From Erythrocercus mccallii (taxonomy: Eukaryota > Chordata > Aves > Passeriformes > Dicruridae), in NCBI GenBank assembly GCA_013397435.1, contig VZRG01002317.1, positions 44,848 to 108,847 of the forward strand: 64,000 nucleotides of DNA, read 5' to 3'. How positions within the stretch are numbered: the stretch's first letter is position 1; each line of letters starts with the position of its first letter. Both the position numbers and the translations under genes were made by a program. This document shows positions 33,509 through 46,138 of this stretch, in pieces. The notes beneath the pieces were generated by a model. The model was not told the origin of the DNA, searched no databases, and worked only from the letters and a program-made list of their open reading frames with translations.

Positions 33509-33533
33509 ATCATCTATCTATCTATCTATATCT
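33360..33533. repeat. compound microsatellite (GT)n-(AT)n-(ATCT)n
   Basis: GT units at about 33360-33372 lead into AT/ACAT units to about 33420, then ATCT units broken by three ATC slips to 33533. Three overlapping open frames of 63-70 codons here are repeat translations and not genes. Long enough to be polymorphic. Confidence 0.97.
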
Positions 33534-33809
33534 TTCCTGCCAGTTTGTGAATTCCAGTGTAATCATGTGAAATAGTGTGAAAATGGGAGGATCATTCACT
33601 GAGGTGCTTTACTGCACATAGTGTGATATCACTTAGGAGTTAAGTATAACCATGTAAATGGCTCTTTTCTTGGTTGCTGTATAATACAGCGATATGAACA
33701 TGGGTAAGAAAACCTCAGCTACTTCATAACAAGAAAATAGTGATCAACGGGCATGGCAAATAAATCAAAAGAAGATTAAAGGTAAAAGGTGTCTTTTTGT
33801 TTTAGCTGC
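33534..33809. other. unique spacer between two microsatellites
   Basis: About 275 bases of non-repetitive AT-rich sequence; nothing recognisable in it. Confidence 0.6.
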
Positions 33810-33851
33810 ATATATATATATATATACATATATATATACATATATATACAC
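33810..33851. repeat. (TA)n microsatellite with ACATATATATACAT units
   Basis: TA array with regularly spaced C, ending ATATATACACATT. Its second half is nearly the same as 33393-33420 in the previous array. Confidence 0.93.
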
Positions 33852-35766
33852 ATTCATAATTGACTTGTACACTACAGTTTCAGCCAAAAATTATAGTAAA
33901 GCTAAGAAGTTATAGGATGCATGTAACTGAACTTGAGAATCTTCAGGGAAGCATTCCTTGAGGTTCTGTGAAGTAAATATTTTAAAAATCATGAGGCACC
34001 CTAATACTATAGAGATGTGAGAATGCAATTACTTCACTTCTGGTGCACCATCTCCTGCAGAACTGATTTAGCTTTTCTGGTTTAGATTGTAAACTACAGG
34101 GGCCTCTGGAAAAAGTTATTTAAAAAAACCCAAGTAAATGATAAAAATGAACAACAAATGCAACTGGAATGAATGGAAACTAGGAATTAAACAGCTAGAC
34201 CAGATTCTGCAAGAGCCTGTGTATTTTTTAGCTGGTGCTGTGCATTCTTGACTCCCATTACTGACATACAGTTCCTAATGAGCTTACACCCTATTTTAAA
34301 TACTTTACTATGGAAGTGTTCATCATTAGATAATCTCATTCTTGTAATGATTGCCAATACAGCCATTATGCTAATGAGACAGCTAGAAATGAAAGGAGAT
34401 AAAAGAAAAAAATGATAGCTAAAATCCAAAGCAGTTTTAATGCTTCTAGTTTTAGTTTAATTATGTTCTTCCAAAGAATTATGACAGAGTTAAGAAGAAA
34501 GGAGAGTAAATATTTCAGATTAAAAAAGAAAATGCTTTAGCACTCGTGTGACTTCTCATTAACATTTTCATACTGAACTTAAGTAGGGTTCCATCCTGAA
34601 GGGTCTCCCTGAGAGACATATTTTGACTTCAGAGTATTTTGGTAAACTAAAAGTCACTATGATGGTTAATAGGGAAAATGCTAAAGTTAAGAGAAACCTT
34701 AGTTGAACTGTCAGGATAGCATAAGAAACAGAAAAAATAGAGTGAAATAGAATTTAAATTATTTACCTGAAAGATTAAATGATGAAACAGATTAAAATAG
34801 GGAAGTATGATTCAACTTAGACAGAAGTAAAAAGATTAGATTGGTTCTAAGATGTGTACCTAGCCTGTTTCTCTGGTTAAATACTTTAGAGAACATCTTC
34901 ATGAATCGTTTGGACACTAATAGAGCACAAAGTCCATTCAACTTTGAAACTATGTTGGGAGACCACTGGTGGTTTTTATTTTATGCCATAAAGAAAATAC
35001 CATAATGATGTGAGAGTAATCTCACATTAATTAGAGTTTCTTTGTTATCAGGAATGTTATTATCCAACATAATTAGGATTATTAGATGCTGCTTCACTTC
35101 CTGCAATAGCCTGCATCGCCTCAAGAGGACTGAGGCAGGTGTTTGAAGCACCCTTTGACACTATTCTGACAACTGGCTCTAGGTGTTAAGTCTGACTTGG
35201 GAAGGTCTCCTCCTTTAAGAAAGATTTTGACCCAAAGAGAGATCACTCCAGAACCTGATTTTTGTTTGTTAACCTCCCTTCCAGCAACTTTTCAAGACTC
35301 AAAACTGTATGTTGACTTCTAGCATATTTTTTTTTTTAATGATAGCTTTCCAGGTGGTGATGACTAGTCCTGAGTCATATTCCCATGATGTTTTTCATTC
35401 CATGACTTCAACCATTTCCAACATCTTAGCCTGTCACATTCAGAAAAGTTGGAAAGCTTTAGAATATCTCTCAAGAGTAATTGATTGTCATGATGACTGC
35501 ACAGAGCCATAAAAGTAAAATGTTGGAAATAAATAAAATTTGCAAACAGCATGAAAATTGATAAAATAAACATAGACAAGTAGGAAGGCCTTAAGCAATG
35601 CACCATTAAATTATACTAGGTGAACTTAAATGGAAAGTTAGAGGCAGTTGCCATATTGCAGAATTCCCCAGTGAATCAATTTTGATTTCTCTCTCATGTT
35701 ATTATCCTGAACAAGGTAAAGGCAGCACGAGGACAGTGATAAATGTGGCAGGGGGGAAGGGAGAGG
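33852..35766. other. unique AT-rich intergenic sequence
   Basis: No gene or transposon recognised; only short T-rich tracts such as 35326-35338. Confidence 0.55.
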
Positions 35767-35926
35767 TAAAAAAGAAAAAAAAGAAAAAGAAAAAGAAAAA
35801 GAAAAAGAAAAAGAAAAAGAAAAAGAAAAAGAAAAAGAAAAAGAAAAAGAAAAAGAAAAAGAAAAAGAAAAANNNNNNNNNNNNNNNNNNNNNNNNNNNN
35901 NNNNNNNNNNNNNNNNNGAAAAAGAG
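35767..35926. repeat. (AAAAAG)n array with assembly gap
   Basis: A regular 6-base AAAAAG array runs from about 35780 (irregular from 35767) to 35872, followed by 45 N (35873-35917), and resumes as GAAAAAGAG. The gap sits inside the repeat, so the true array length is unknown. Lysine-rich or phenylalanine/leucine-rich open frames here are artefacts. Confidence 0.97.
35873..35917. other. assembly gap (45 N)
   Basis: Forty-five undetermined bases. The purine-rich repeat on both sides is the evident cause of assembly failure. Confidence 0.99.
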
Positions 35927-38900
35927 TTGGCAAAACACTAGAAAACTGTATGTCAAAGATATCCGAACAAGGTAAAACTGAAACAAAGTGTTTGAAACTA
36001 AATGTTAGAAGATGCAGTCTTTGTTATAATTGTGCATTTCATCAAAATCTGGTTGTTTTTCATAAATAGGTTTAGGTTAATGATATACAGAATATATGTC
36101 AATAGTATTACATAAATTTCATAGGGGAAAATCCATAATTCTTGTGAGTCTCACCAGTATGAGAATTAGGGTAGCTAATAAGAGAAAAAGGACAGCTTTC
36201 AGGAGTATAAAAGCCTGTTTGCAAGGAAATAATCTGATTTTCTCATCTGCATGAGATAACCCTGGAAATAAAACCCTTAAATTGCACCAAGAAACTGTTG
36301 TAGACCAGGAGGAGATAAGAAAAAAACAAAACAAACCAAAACAAACACACAAACAAAAAAAACTCAGAATTTTTGTTGCAATAAATACATTGAACTGCTG
36401 TTCTCAGGGGTCATACAGATTCTCTACTATTGGAGGTCTTCAAAAACTGGTTAGGTAAACATCATCTAAATGTTATGTAGTCAATGAGCATAACTGCAGC
36501 AAAATTGCAATTCATAGTTAATGCTGCAGAACTCTTGGTCCTTAGATTAGTTTTAGATATATTTTAATTAGTGATCTCAGTTGGAAACAATATATTAAAA
36601 TATGTATTGTTATTTGAATTATGTGTTTCAGGTAATAGAATAGATTCTGTAGTAGGAAATGTAAAACTAATACCTGAAACAAGAAAAAACCCCTCACCTG
36701 ACAACAGCTGTTGAAACTCAGGAAAGTTCTAGCTTCTTATATTTACACTTTTTTTATTCTGTCCAGTAGACAAAAATCTGAACTAAATGTGACCTGAGTA
36801 GAATCTGAACAAAATTTAATCAAAATTTAAATTCCCACATTTATGGTGAAAAAGATGACAAGGAACAGCAGGGCACAAAGATGTGAATTAGGATATGTAG
36901 CAGGGGAAATAAATCAGATTTAATGATAGAATATTTCTGTTCAAGCAAGAGAAAACCTAACTATGCTGGCAAACTAAAACAGCGAACAGACATGAAATAA
37001 GATTGCTCTGATTTGGGCACTAAGCAGAAAGAAGTAAAAGTCTGTATTTTCATGCCAAAGAATTTAATTTAATCCAACTCACAGAACAGTTTTTAACCTT
37101 TTTTGCAGAAACAAATTTTTCAGCATGGAAATGCCAGTGAAGACTGAACAAATGTGTCTCTTGATGTTACACAGTCTTCAGCCCCCTCTTAGTCCACCCC
37201 CACAATCCTTCATTTGGGAGAAATTTGAGGCAACCCCTCCTACTGTCCTTTCTCTTCCAATCATCGAGAAACAAATTCCCAGAGAGATATTAAGCAGTCT
37301 CAAGATACTGATTTAATTTAGTTTGTTTATTGTTGTGGGTTGGTTTTTTTTTCTACACTGAGAATGCACTTGCTTGCAGTAAAGAAATTCCCTTCCCTCA
37401 CCACCTCCAGTTTTCTTTAAGTGAGGCCATTTGTTTTCAGTAATGCTGAATTTTCTTCCCTCCTGTAAGCACGTTCAGTTTTTGCAGCTAGAGTACAAAC
37501 AGCAAATGCTCACCAGAATCGCTCACCTCTACTTTTTTTCTTCTTCCCCCATACCCTCAGCTCAGCTCCTTCCACAAGCCCAGCAGCAGTACACATATGT
37601 TATACATTAAAAACAGCCAGAGAAGGTAATATTCATCTGTATGCTGCCTGCACTGACAGGAATTGCAGATTCAGAAAAATGATGTTCATTTTCCTCAGCT
37701 TGAAATTTTCTGAATTTCTCAACAGATGATAATAGTTTGAAAAGTTGCATGGTTGAACTTACTAATAGTTTTTTTCTCATGCTTTCCAACAGTTATTGCT
37801 ATTGTGTAACTAGGAGAATGCATCTAACTTTCCCTCCAAAAGGAAACATGATTTTCTATGTCTATATGTTCACGTGTACTTTATGTTTCTTATTTAACCA
37901 AAATTGACATAGCTAAACAGTTCTGAACAAGAAACTCCCTTCTTCTAGCAACAGATAACAAGCAGTGCATCTATTGTCTAATCAAGGTGCCAGAATCCTC
38001 GACCTCCTGACAGAAATATGGAACCTTTATTTTGTGTTTGAATGTTATATTCCTGTGCTGCTCAATAACCTTTGTCTTACAAAAAGACTGCATCTGTGCG
38101 CTTTATGCAAAAGCTTTTCTTTGTATTTTTAAAATTGGCAGCAGTGGGAGTTTTGCTTTTGCAGGATCTGGTTTAAGGAATACAATAACTAGGCTTTCAG
38201 AATGGAGCAAGATAGGGAGACAAATATGAATATATACAGAAATTCAAAAGTCATCTGCATTGCCCATATTCTTCTTCTATAGAATGAGAGTTTTATTGCT
38301 CCCTTTAGCAGAACTAATGTCATTCATTTTGCAGTGCTGCTTCTGACTATTTGACGTCTGAAAGCATCCGTCCACAGCTGAGGGAATATTGAGCAGAAAA
38401 AAACAATGAAGATGAGATGTTGGATGTCTTCTCTGTAGCATGGACTATATCTGAACAACTCAGACTATTCAATATTGCTTTTCTTAAACAACCATGGAAA
38501 TTTGTTTCTTCTTTTCATTATTTTCATATTTGTAATTCATTTTGAATGACCCAGGAGACAGCCAGTTCTGCAAAAATCAGTATCACTGATGGCACCACTT
38601 GTCCACAACATCAGGTCAGTAATCTGATTTCTCACTGCTGTGACTGGTACACCAAGCCTTTTGTAAATAATAGTAGGAGCAAAAGTCCTGAGGTCTATTT
38701 ATTATGAAAAATCTGTCTATATTTGATTGCAAATTATCTGTCTATATAAGTGATAAAAAATTGCTGCAAATTCACTAAATCCAAGTTAGTGGATTAGTTG
38801 TGTTAAATTTGAACACTTATTTTCCTGTAATGTGTTGGTTTTATTTCTAGTATGTTTCCTCTCTTTATTCTCAAGATGCTGAGCCAGGTGAGATCCTGAT

Positions 38901-41900
38901 TATCTGATCTGGTTTTGTTTTCATGTAATAGCTTATATTCATCTTTGAAACTATGATCCATCTTCTTGAAAGTCTTTTGGCTGCATGATCACTATACTAA
39001 AGTTTTCCATATGATTTTTCAGGATGTTACTCTGGTATTCCCTACCTCCACACCCTAAATCTCATCATTCAACTATTTTCTTTTTTACCCAGTCTATCTG
39101 CTGAACTGAACATCCCAGGCTGGGAATGGCAAATGGGGTGATGTACTCACTTGTGCTGGTGAAAGCCTACTTTAAACATCTTAAAACTGGAAAACTATGT
39201 CAGCATTTATCACATGCACTTTTAAAGTCCTTTTGAAAGTTAAATCCTAGCAGGCAAATTCTTCTATAACCAAGTAGGTTATATTAGAAGTTCAGGACAG
39301 AACAGATGATTTGGGGGTGGGGACACTACAGTCCAGACACTGGTTCCCACCATTTCTTTAAAAATAGTTCTTCCTAAGACTTTGCAACTATTCTCTGTTT
39401 CCCTCTTACTGTAACCTAAACTGTTCTATTATGAAAGAAATTTAACTTAAAAGAAAGGGAGTTTACTGTTACAGCAATCTCTCTCCTCTATCCTCTCAAG
39501 TAAATCCTTCAGGTTTTTGAAGGTCCTAATGACCTCCCTGGCTTATATTACCCTACAGAAATAGCCCCTTGTGAAAACAACTGGTAAATTAATTTTCAAG
39601 CCACACAAACTTTTAAGGTGTGTTAAAGATGACAGGATAACATGGGCTAACTGACTGTGAAGAAGTACTATCAATGTTCAGTTACTATGTGCTATGATTT
39701 ATAAGCTGATTGAAGAGTCAAGGTTGAACATCAAGTTGTGTCAAGATGGCAAAAGTTTATATGAATTAAACAATCTATGGGGAGCAAAACTGGAAATTTC
39801 TACTGTCTTCTTCAAGTACTTCATGACTCCAAGTTCTGTAATGTTTTGAAATCCTTTAGAAGGGACAATTTCTCCACTGTTATCATGATGTGAGTTATTA
39901 AAATTTAATTTCACAATTAGCATTCTTGAAAAACAATGTTCAGTCCTGAACTGTATCAAATGAATACAAGACATGCAACATATTTTAGTATTATTTTTTC
40001 TTTGTTTCTATATCAGATATATTTTAGTTAATCAGGAAAACCATTCACAATAAATGACTAATGGATCTCCCTTGTCTGCATGTGTTTGTGTGTATGTTCC
40101 ACCCTTGACATAATATTCCATGTGGTGAAAAAAATCATATAATGATACCTTTAACGATGTTCAAGAAACTCCAGAGTAGTAGTCCATTGGGAAGTACAGG
40201 CAAGCAGCTTCTGAGGAGTATGTGATGTTGAGGACTAAAAGTAAGGTTTTTCAGGAAGAAATGGGAAATATTTCTGAGACAGTTTACTAGATATCTTTGT
40301 AGTGGTTTCTCTAGATCTCTTTTGCTTGAAGGTACTGGGAGCCTGGAGCATTTGAGTGAGGCTGTTGTAATTCTTCAAGTCTGCTTATACATATACTGAG
40401 CTGTTAAATAGCAGTTCCTGCAGCTCCTATGTTTTAGGCAAAACAGCAGCTTACTTCCCATAGCATTTCAATTTCTGTATGCAGTTGGGTTATACTGCAT
40501 CTTCCAGAAAATGTGGTTGGGATTATTATTTTTTTTAATATTAATGTGCCTCCACCAAACATTGCACTTATTTTTCACTCACTACTAGAACAATGGCGGA
40601 TTCTAAAGAAATAGAGAATTCAATCTTTATTCTGCATGTTTCAAATAAATCTCTCTAAGTATCTCTAAGTGCCTGTCTGTATGTAGGCTTAGTAAAGTGA
40701 TGCATCTTTACATCTCTCACTCTGAACCTGGGCCTTGGAACATTCCTTAATGCATGATTTTTGGCACTGGGAAGAGAGAGGTAACAGGTATCCTAAGAGT
40801 AATTTTATAGGAGGGAGAAAAATAATGTCTGCAGCAAGGGCTGGTTTGTATTAATCAGATTCTTGGTAGAGAAACAGATACCAACATAGGAGAGGTGCTC
40901 AGATCTCCCTGAAGGGTTTATCCATGAAGGTCTTGTGTGAAGAGTTATGAACAGTTAACAATCACCATCAGTGAAGAAAAACAAGCCTTACTTAACTCTT
41001 TGCAAAAACAGTTTGTAGACATCTGCCATCAGCATTGCTGTCTCCAGATGTTGATCAGAGATAGACACATCTGTTGCAGCCCTTAATGAGTTTCTCAAAA
41101 CTCAAATATGAGTGGGATTATAGACACTGTCTGCAGCATTTGATTTTAGATTGGCACTTCCCAGCTCTCCCTGAAGCAACTTTAAATGCCTTCCTGGGGT
41201 ACTTAACTACCTCTGTATATTGTGTGGAGATTATAGATACCTAAATCTGGCCTTTGAGATCAGGGTCTTGAAAGGTAGTTTTCACAGCAACTCTTTTCTT
41301 ATGTAGCTCAGGTTCTCAGTCACTTGCTCTCTCATCAGCCCTGTTTAGAAGAGCAGGGAATTAAATAAAGATTCCACTTTTTTTAGTGGCTGAAGCTCTT
41401 GAACTCTACTTCATTTACAGTATCTATCAAGAGATTGCTTCCTTGCTGAACGTAGGGCAAAGGGAACTGTACTTGTAGATGTACTTTGTAAGTCAGCTAT
41501 TTATTTCCTGGTTTTCTTATCTGATTTCATGCTATGCAAAGACTCCTCTTGCTGAGAGAGTTTTTAATAAAATTTGGTAACTGATGCCTAGAATGACATT
41601 AATACTGATATACCAGCAGCATTTCCTGCTCCTTCAAGAGGATCTTCAAAAAACACAGGGGAACAGGGGAGGCTGCCATGATCTTTCCCTGTTTTACTTC
41701 CTGTAGTAGCTACTTTCAAATAGCTAAATACTGCATACTTTGGATACTATTTGGATGCTCCAAAACCAAGGAAAACATTCTCTCAGATTAAATACCCGTG
41801 TGAAAGTCAGCTGGTGTAGTAGTGCAGCATCTCAGGATAATAGTTCCTATGAATAAGGTCCGTAGTGATAGAGTCCTTGGAAGTATGCACAGTGGAAAAA

Positions 41901-44900
41901 AAATCTTTGGCAACTGTGAAAGCACATTTCTGGAATTTGGCATAATCTAGTTAGACTGTAGTTATCTCTTTCTTGAATAAAGGCTGGTGCTATTCATTTA
42001 ATGTTGAGACCAATCAGAAACCCTGCTGAGAACTTTAATAAGATACCTAACAAGGGAAATTCTCCACATTAGGCAGTCTGGCTAGCTGACAGTTACTGCT
42101 GTGCTATTTCAGGATGCTTTAATATGCCTCAAGTTAATATACTAGACCTCTAGGTTCCAGTTTTGTGTAATCTTTATGGAGATATTATATGCATATACAT
42201 ATGTGCACATAAATGCACATTTATGTCTGTACTCCACAAGATGAAGTAGTACAGCTGGATGAACTTATATCACCAGGTGAATTTTTTGATCGCAGTAATA
42301 ATCTTCCATTTCAACCTATTAAAAAAAAGTGTTTAAGGGACAGAAATGCAACATTTAAATGCTGCTGTTGTATGCTAAGGATTTAATTGAAAATATAACT
42401 CGGAGTGAATTTCTTTAGGCTCAAACTCAATCAACTTGAAAATTAACAAAGAAGAAAAGAATGAGTTTGCAATGCTTTTTAAATTTGAATTTCTTATACT
42501 GTTTCTCTCTTTTTTAATATAAATTAATACTTTTAAAATTAGAAGTAGCTTTGAAAAAATAGAGACTCTTGCAGTATAAAAATGTAATGACTTTTTTTCA
42601 AGTTATTTTCAATTAAATTTAGTTAAATCTAAAAGGAAGGACAATCAGCTTCTATTGAATGACTGAAAAATTATTAACTTTTTTTTAAATTAACTGAAAC
42701 TTTTCCAACAATTGAAAAGGTAGTTTTTGTTTTGTAAACATATATTTATTATAAAGTTATATGGGAAGGGTTGGAGTAATTCCTTCCATTCAGCTTGGGA
42801 TAGAAATATGAGAGAGGCCAGAAGGGCTATGATACATGAAGCATTTCTGCTTTAGGAGACTTTGTTAGGAAGGACTGTTCAATGTAAAAAGTAAAGGAGA
42901 ACAAATAAAAGTAGCTTTTCTCAATATCCAGCTTAAACATGCATGAAACTTTGGAATACATTGCTTAATGAGGAGGAGGTGCTGAAACAGCTTGGTGACA
43001 AGTTTTCGAATAAAAATCTCACCTGATTTTCCTATACTACTCACTTTCTCCTCAGAAGAGATTCACCAGATCTTTGTCTTGTTGGGTGATTCATATTTCT
43101 TTCTACCCACCAAGACTTGACCCTCAGACCTTTGTTGCAGGCTCCATACTTGCCAAGTCCTCCCATAGGATTTGTTCATGTTAGTTTGTTAGCAAACCCT
43201 TGCATAAAGTTGTTTACCAGATATTTAAAATAAACATGGGCATAACTGCTTTGCCTTCTGGACTTACCTTCCTATATTGTCATTACTTGAAGCAGCTCTG
43301 AAAATTTTCCTCTTACAAGGGGACTGTTTTTTAAAAACTAATTTCTTTATTCTCTAAGTTAGATTCTTGTAATTTTACCTGTTAAATCAGCTCTTGTTAT
43401 TTAAAACAAAATGCTGCTGGACATGATTACATTTTTTCTATCTTTAATATAAATAAGGCAAGCAGTTATAAATAGTTGATGAGAATCTCTGCATGCACAG
43501 TGATTTTTAATTGCTGAGAAGTTTCTAGTATATTCAGCTTGCAGCTGGCTGTATTGTTATTGTGTTGGTCACATTATTGTTGGCTAACTTATTTTTTGCC
43601 TTCCCAGCTATATTTTCGGCTTTGGATTATGCTTTAATGAGCTCAGATGGATTTTAGCCTAAGTAATACATTCAAATATAAAATATAGATTAAACTCATT
43701 AAAAATATTCCTTCAGCCCTAATGTTGATAATTACATCTATTGAGTGATATTCCTGTAAATAGGTAAAATGATTTATACTGGGTTTGGACAAATTGTGTT
43801 TGTATAGAAAATATGATTTTTTTATCATTACACTATCAAACTTCATAATAATAATTTTGTTCATCTCAAAAGAGGTTCTGGGTTTATGCTCACATATTCA
43901 TACTCAGAAAAAATACTTAACTATGTGCTGAGACTGAAGAACTACTTAACTTAAAATGCTATTACATAGCAGGCAATGTTCAGAGCTGATTTGTATACTT
44001 TGGTGTTTTATTATGGAGCTTTTATTCCAGTTTAAGATACCTCTGAGAATTAATCAGAGAGTCTGTATCTAAGCTCTGAAAGTTTTGCTAACATAGTAGA
44101 GCCTATCCTTACGGAAATCAGCAGCAGGTCAGTCCATGGACTTCCTTCCTGCTTAAAGGAAGAGAAAGTACGATATGTTTATATCTAAAAATGAAGCAAA
44201 CAACTCAATTATTTTATATTTTCATATTGCAAGTTAATAACTTGCTAATAACTGTGACCCTACTGCCTGCTACAGCCCATGCTCACATGTCTCAGTTGGT
44301 GCATTGCTTGTGTCATGAGACTCCAGCCAGGCTGTGGTTTCTTTCTCTGCTTTGATCAACATGAGATCTACCCTGGCACTCACAGTGAGGATGCTGCTGC
44401 CTGCTTGTGGTACTGGGAGCTTGTGTGAGAATTTTTCAGTTAAAAGAGAACTGCAGTGATAAGTCAAAGCTCCTGAGACAGTTAAGTTTTTATTGAATGG
44501 GACAACAAACTTTTACACTTTTTTTTCCCAAAACACAGAAAAAGGACTAGTGTTTCAGAGTCCTAGTAAATGTGGGTGTTTCTTAACAGAAACTGTCAAT
44601 TTATTGTTATTGTTAGCAGATGGCCCAATACCAAGGACTTTTAATATTTTTTTTATTAAATAGTACTATACAGCTAAAAAATAGTAAATGTAATAAATAT
44701 TTTAAAAAGGTATGGAACATTAATAGTCTTGTTCCCAGGATGTAAATGTTTCAAAGTTTTTCCTTTAAAAAGTAAAAATAATCAGCTGTGGTAGTAGGTA
44801 AGAAACTGGAAAAAGTATATAAGTAAACTAAAATAAGTATATAATACCTATTTGCCAAATACATCTTGCTATATTTATGTGATTTTTTTTTGGATAAGGT

Positions 44901-45734
44901 ATGTCAGTTTTTCAATAAAGGTCTTACATTGCTGGTTAAACTAAAGAAGATAATGAAATAGTCTAAGAAATGTAGAGTGTACAAAAAGTTACTATAGGGA
45001 TTATGATTAACACTGTTTTGGAAGGAATTTAGTAATGCTAATATTTAGAAGTTTTCACAGAGACAAATGCTGTTTAATATTTTCATTTCTTACCATAACA
45101 GAGAGACTAGCAGTGTTCTGCTATTTTTTTCTTTTTGCCATTGAAAAAGTAGGATATATTATCAATATGTGGAAAATGTAAATGTCTTAAAATGACTAAA
45201 TGAGATTAAATAACCTTGTTATCAACCACAGTAATATTCAGTTGGGAATCATGTTAATGACTACTGGTGTAAGTAAGATTTTGGGAGGGAGACTGATCAG
45301 AGAAATCTGGAGAAAATTTCCAATGGGAATGCCAAGGCAAAGAATGAAACTAGCTTTGAATGGTCCTCCATCAATGCAGGAAATAGTTCATATTATGCAT
45401 CAGATACTGGTGTTATCTTTATGGTTGCCCAATGAAATCGGAGTTGTGAAACATATTTCTGGTTTTGCTCTGAAGAGTTTTAAGTAGTGCAGTTCATGGG
45501 TGGTTCATATTAGCAAGACACAAAAATGTTTTAACATGAATAAAATCATAATGATTCTAAATTCTAGTATTTCCTACATATTTCAGTGAATCTACATCAA
45601 AATTCAGTAGCTCAAGGCTGTATATTAGATACATTTTCTTCAGGAGTCACTTCCAAGAACTAAAATTTCTCCAAGGTTTCTTATGGCGGTGGATACATCA
45701 TAAAATCTGAGGGCCCAGCCCATTCAGATATGGC
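35927..45734. other. unique AT-rich intergenic sequence, about 9.8 kb
   Basis: No gene, RNA gene or recognisable transposon in nearly 10 kb. Small items: an A/C-rich tract at 36325-36361; a TCTCTAAGT short tandem near 40652-40671; inverted repeats at 42201-42226; and A/T-rich runs near 42480-42760. An open frame of 95 codons (45200-45487) is unrecognised. The repeat-poor character could mean functional constraint or simply ordinary gene-desert DNA. Confidence 0.5.
42201..42226. repeat. overlapping short palindromes
   Basis: ATGTGCACAT (42201-42210) is a perfect 10-bp palindrome and overlaps a second inverted repeat, ACATAAATG (42207-42215) with CATTTATGT (42218-42226). Confidence 0.7.
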
Positions 45735-46138
45735 TGTAAAATAATTAGCGAGACAGCATGATCGAGTGTGTCTTGAAAACTTAAAAAGATTTAATAAGAT
45801 AACTGAAATGTTACAAAATAAAGAATAAGCTGAGCACAGTGCAAGGATAGATCTTGCACCTGCTACAACACCTCAAAAATGCCGTTGGTCCCTTTGTGCT
45901 GTCACCTTTTATACTTAACAGCTGAGGAGGGTGCTCTGGACATTTGCCAGTGACAAGGGCACAGGTTTTGACGAACAGTGACAAGGGCCAACAGGTGCTT
46001 CTCTCCTGGCTCTAAGCCAATTACAAAGAGAAGAACATAGAACTTTCTAGTTAAACTTCCTAAAAAGTCAAGCAGGAACGTGAAGCCATTTCCTTATACA
46101 GAAAAACCCACTCAAGAGTGGGGGGGTGCATTACTACA
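45735..46138 (-). mobile_element. probable solo LTR, family C, minus strand
   Basis: About 404 bases that, read on the minus strand, start TGTAGTAATGCACCCCCCC and end GCTAATTATTTTACA, giving TG...CA ends. A TATA-like GTATAAAA is at 45907-45914 (minus) and a variant polyadenylation signal ATTAAA at 45790-45795 (minus), in the right order and spacing for U3-R-U5. G+C is higher than the flanks. No matching target duplication is visible at these ends (ATGGC before, GTTTC after), so the limits are uncertain or the ends have mutated. The 3' end GCGAGACAGCATGATC is LTR-like by impression only. Confidence 0.6.
45907..45914 (-). promoter_or_regulatory. TATA-like box of probable LTR C
   Basis: TTTTATAC on the plus strand reads GTATAAAA on the minus strand, about 115 bases before the ATTAAA signal. 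Confidence 0.45.

Noticed and set aside
33359..33575. Three overlapping plus-strand frames rich in Tyr, Ile, Ser
   Set aside because: Direct translations of the GT/AT/ATCT microsatellite.
35682..35986. Lysine-rich and Phe/Leu-rich frames
   Set aside because: Translations of the AAAAAG array and the N gap.
45200..45487. 95-codon plus-strand open frame
   Set aside because: The translation matches nothing I recognise; no flanking exon signals could be confirmed.
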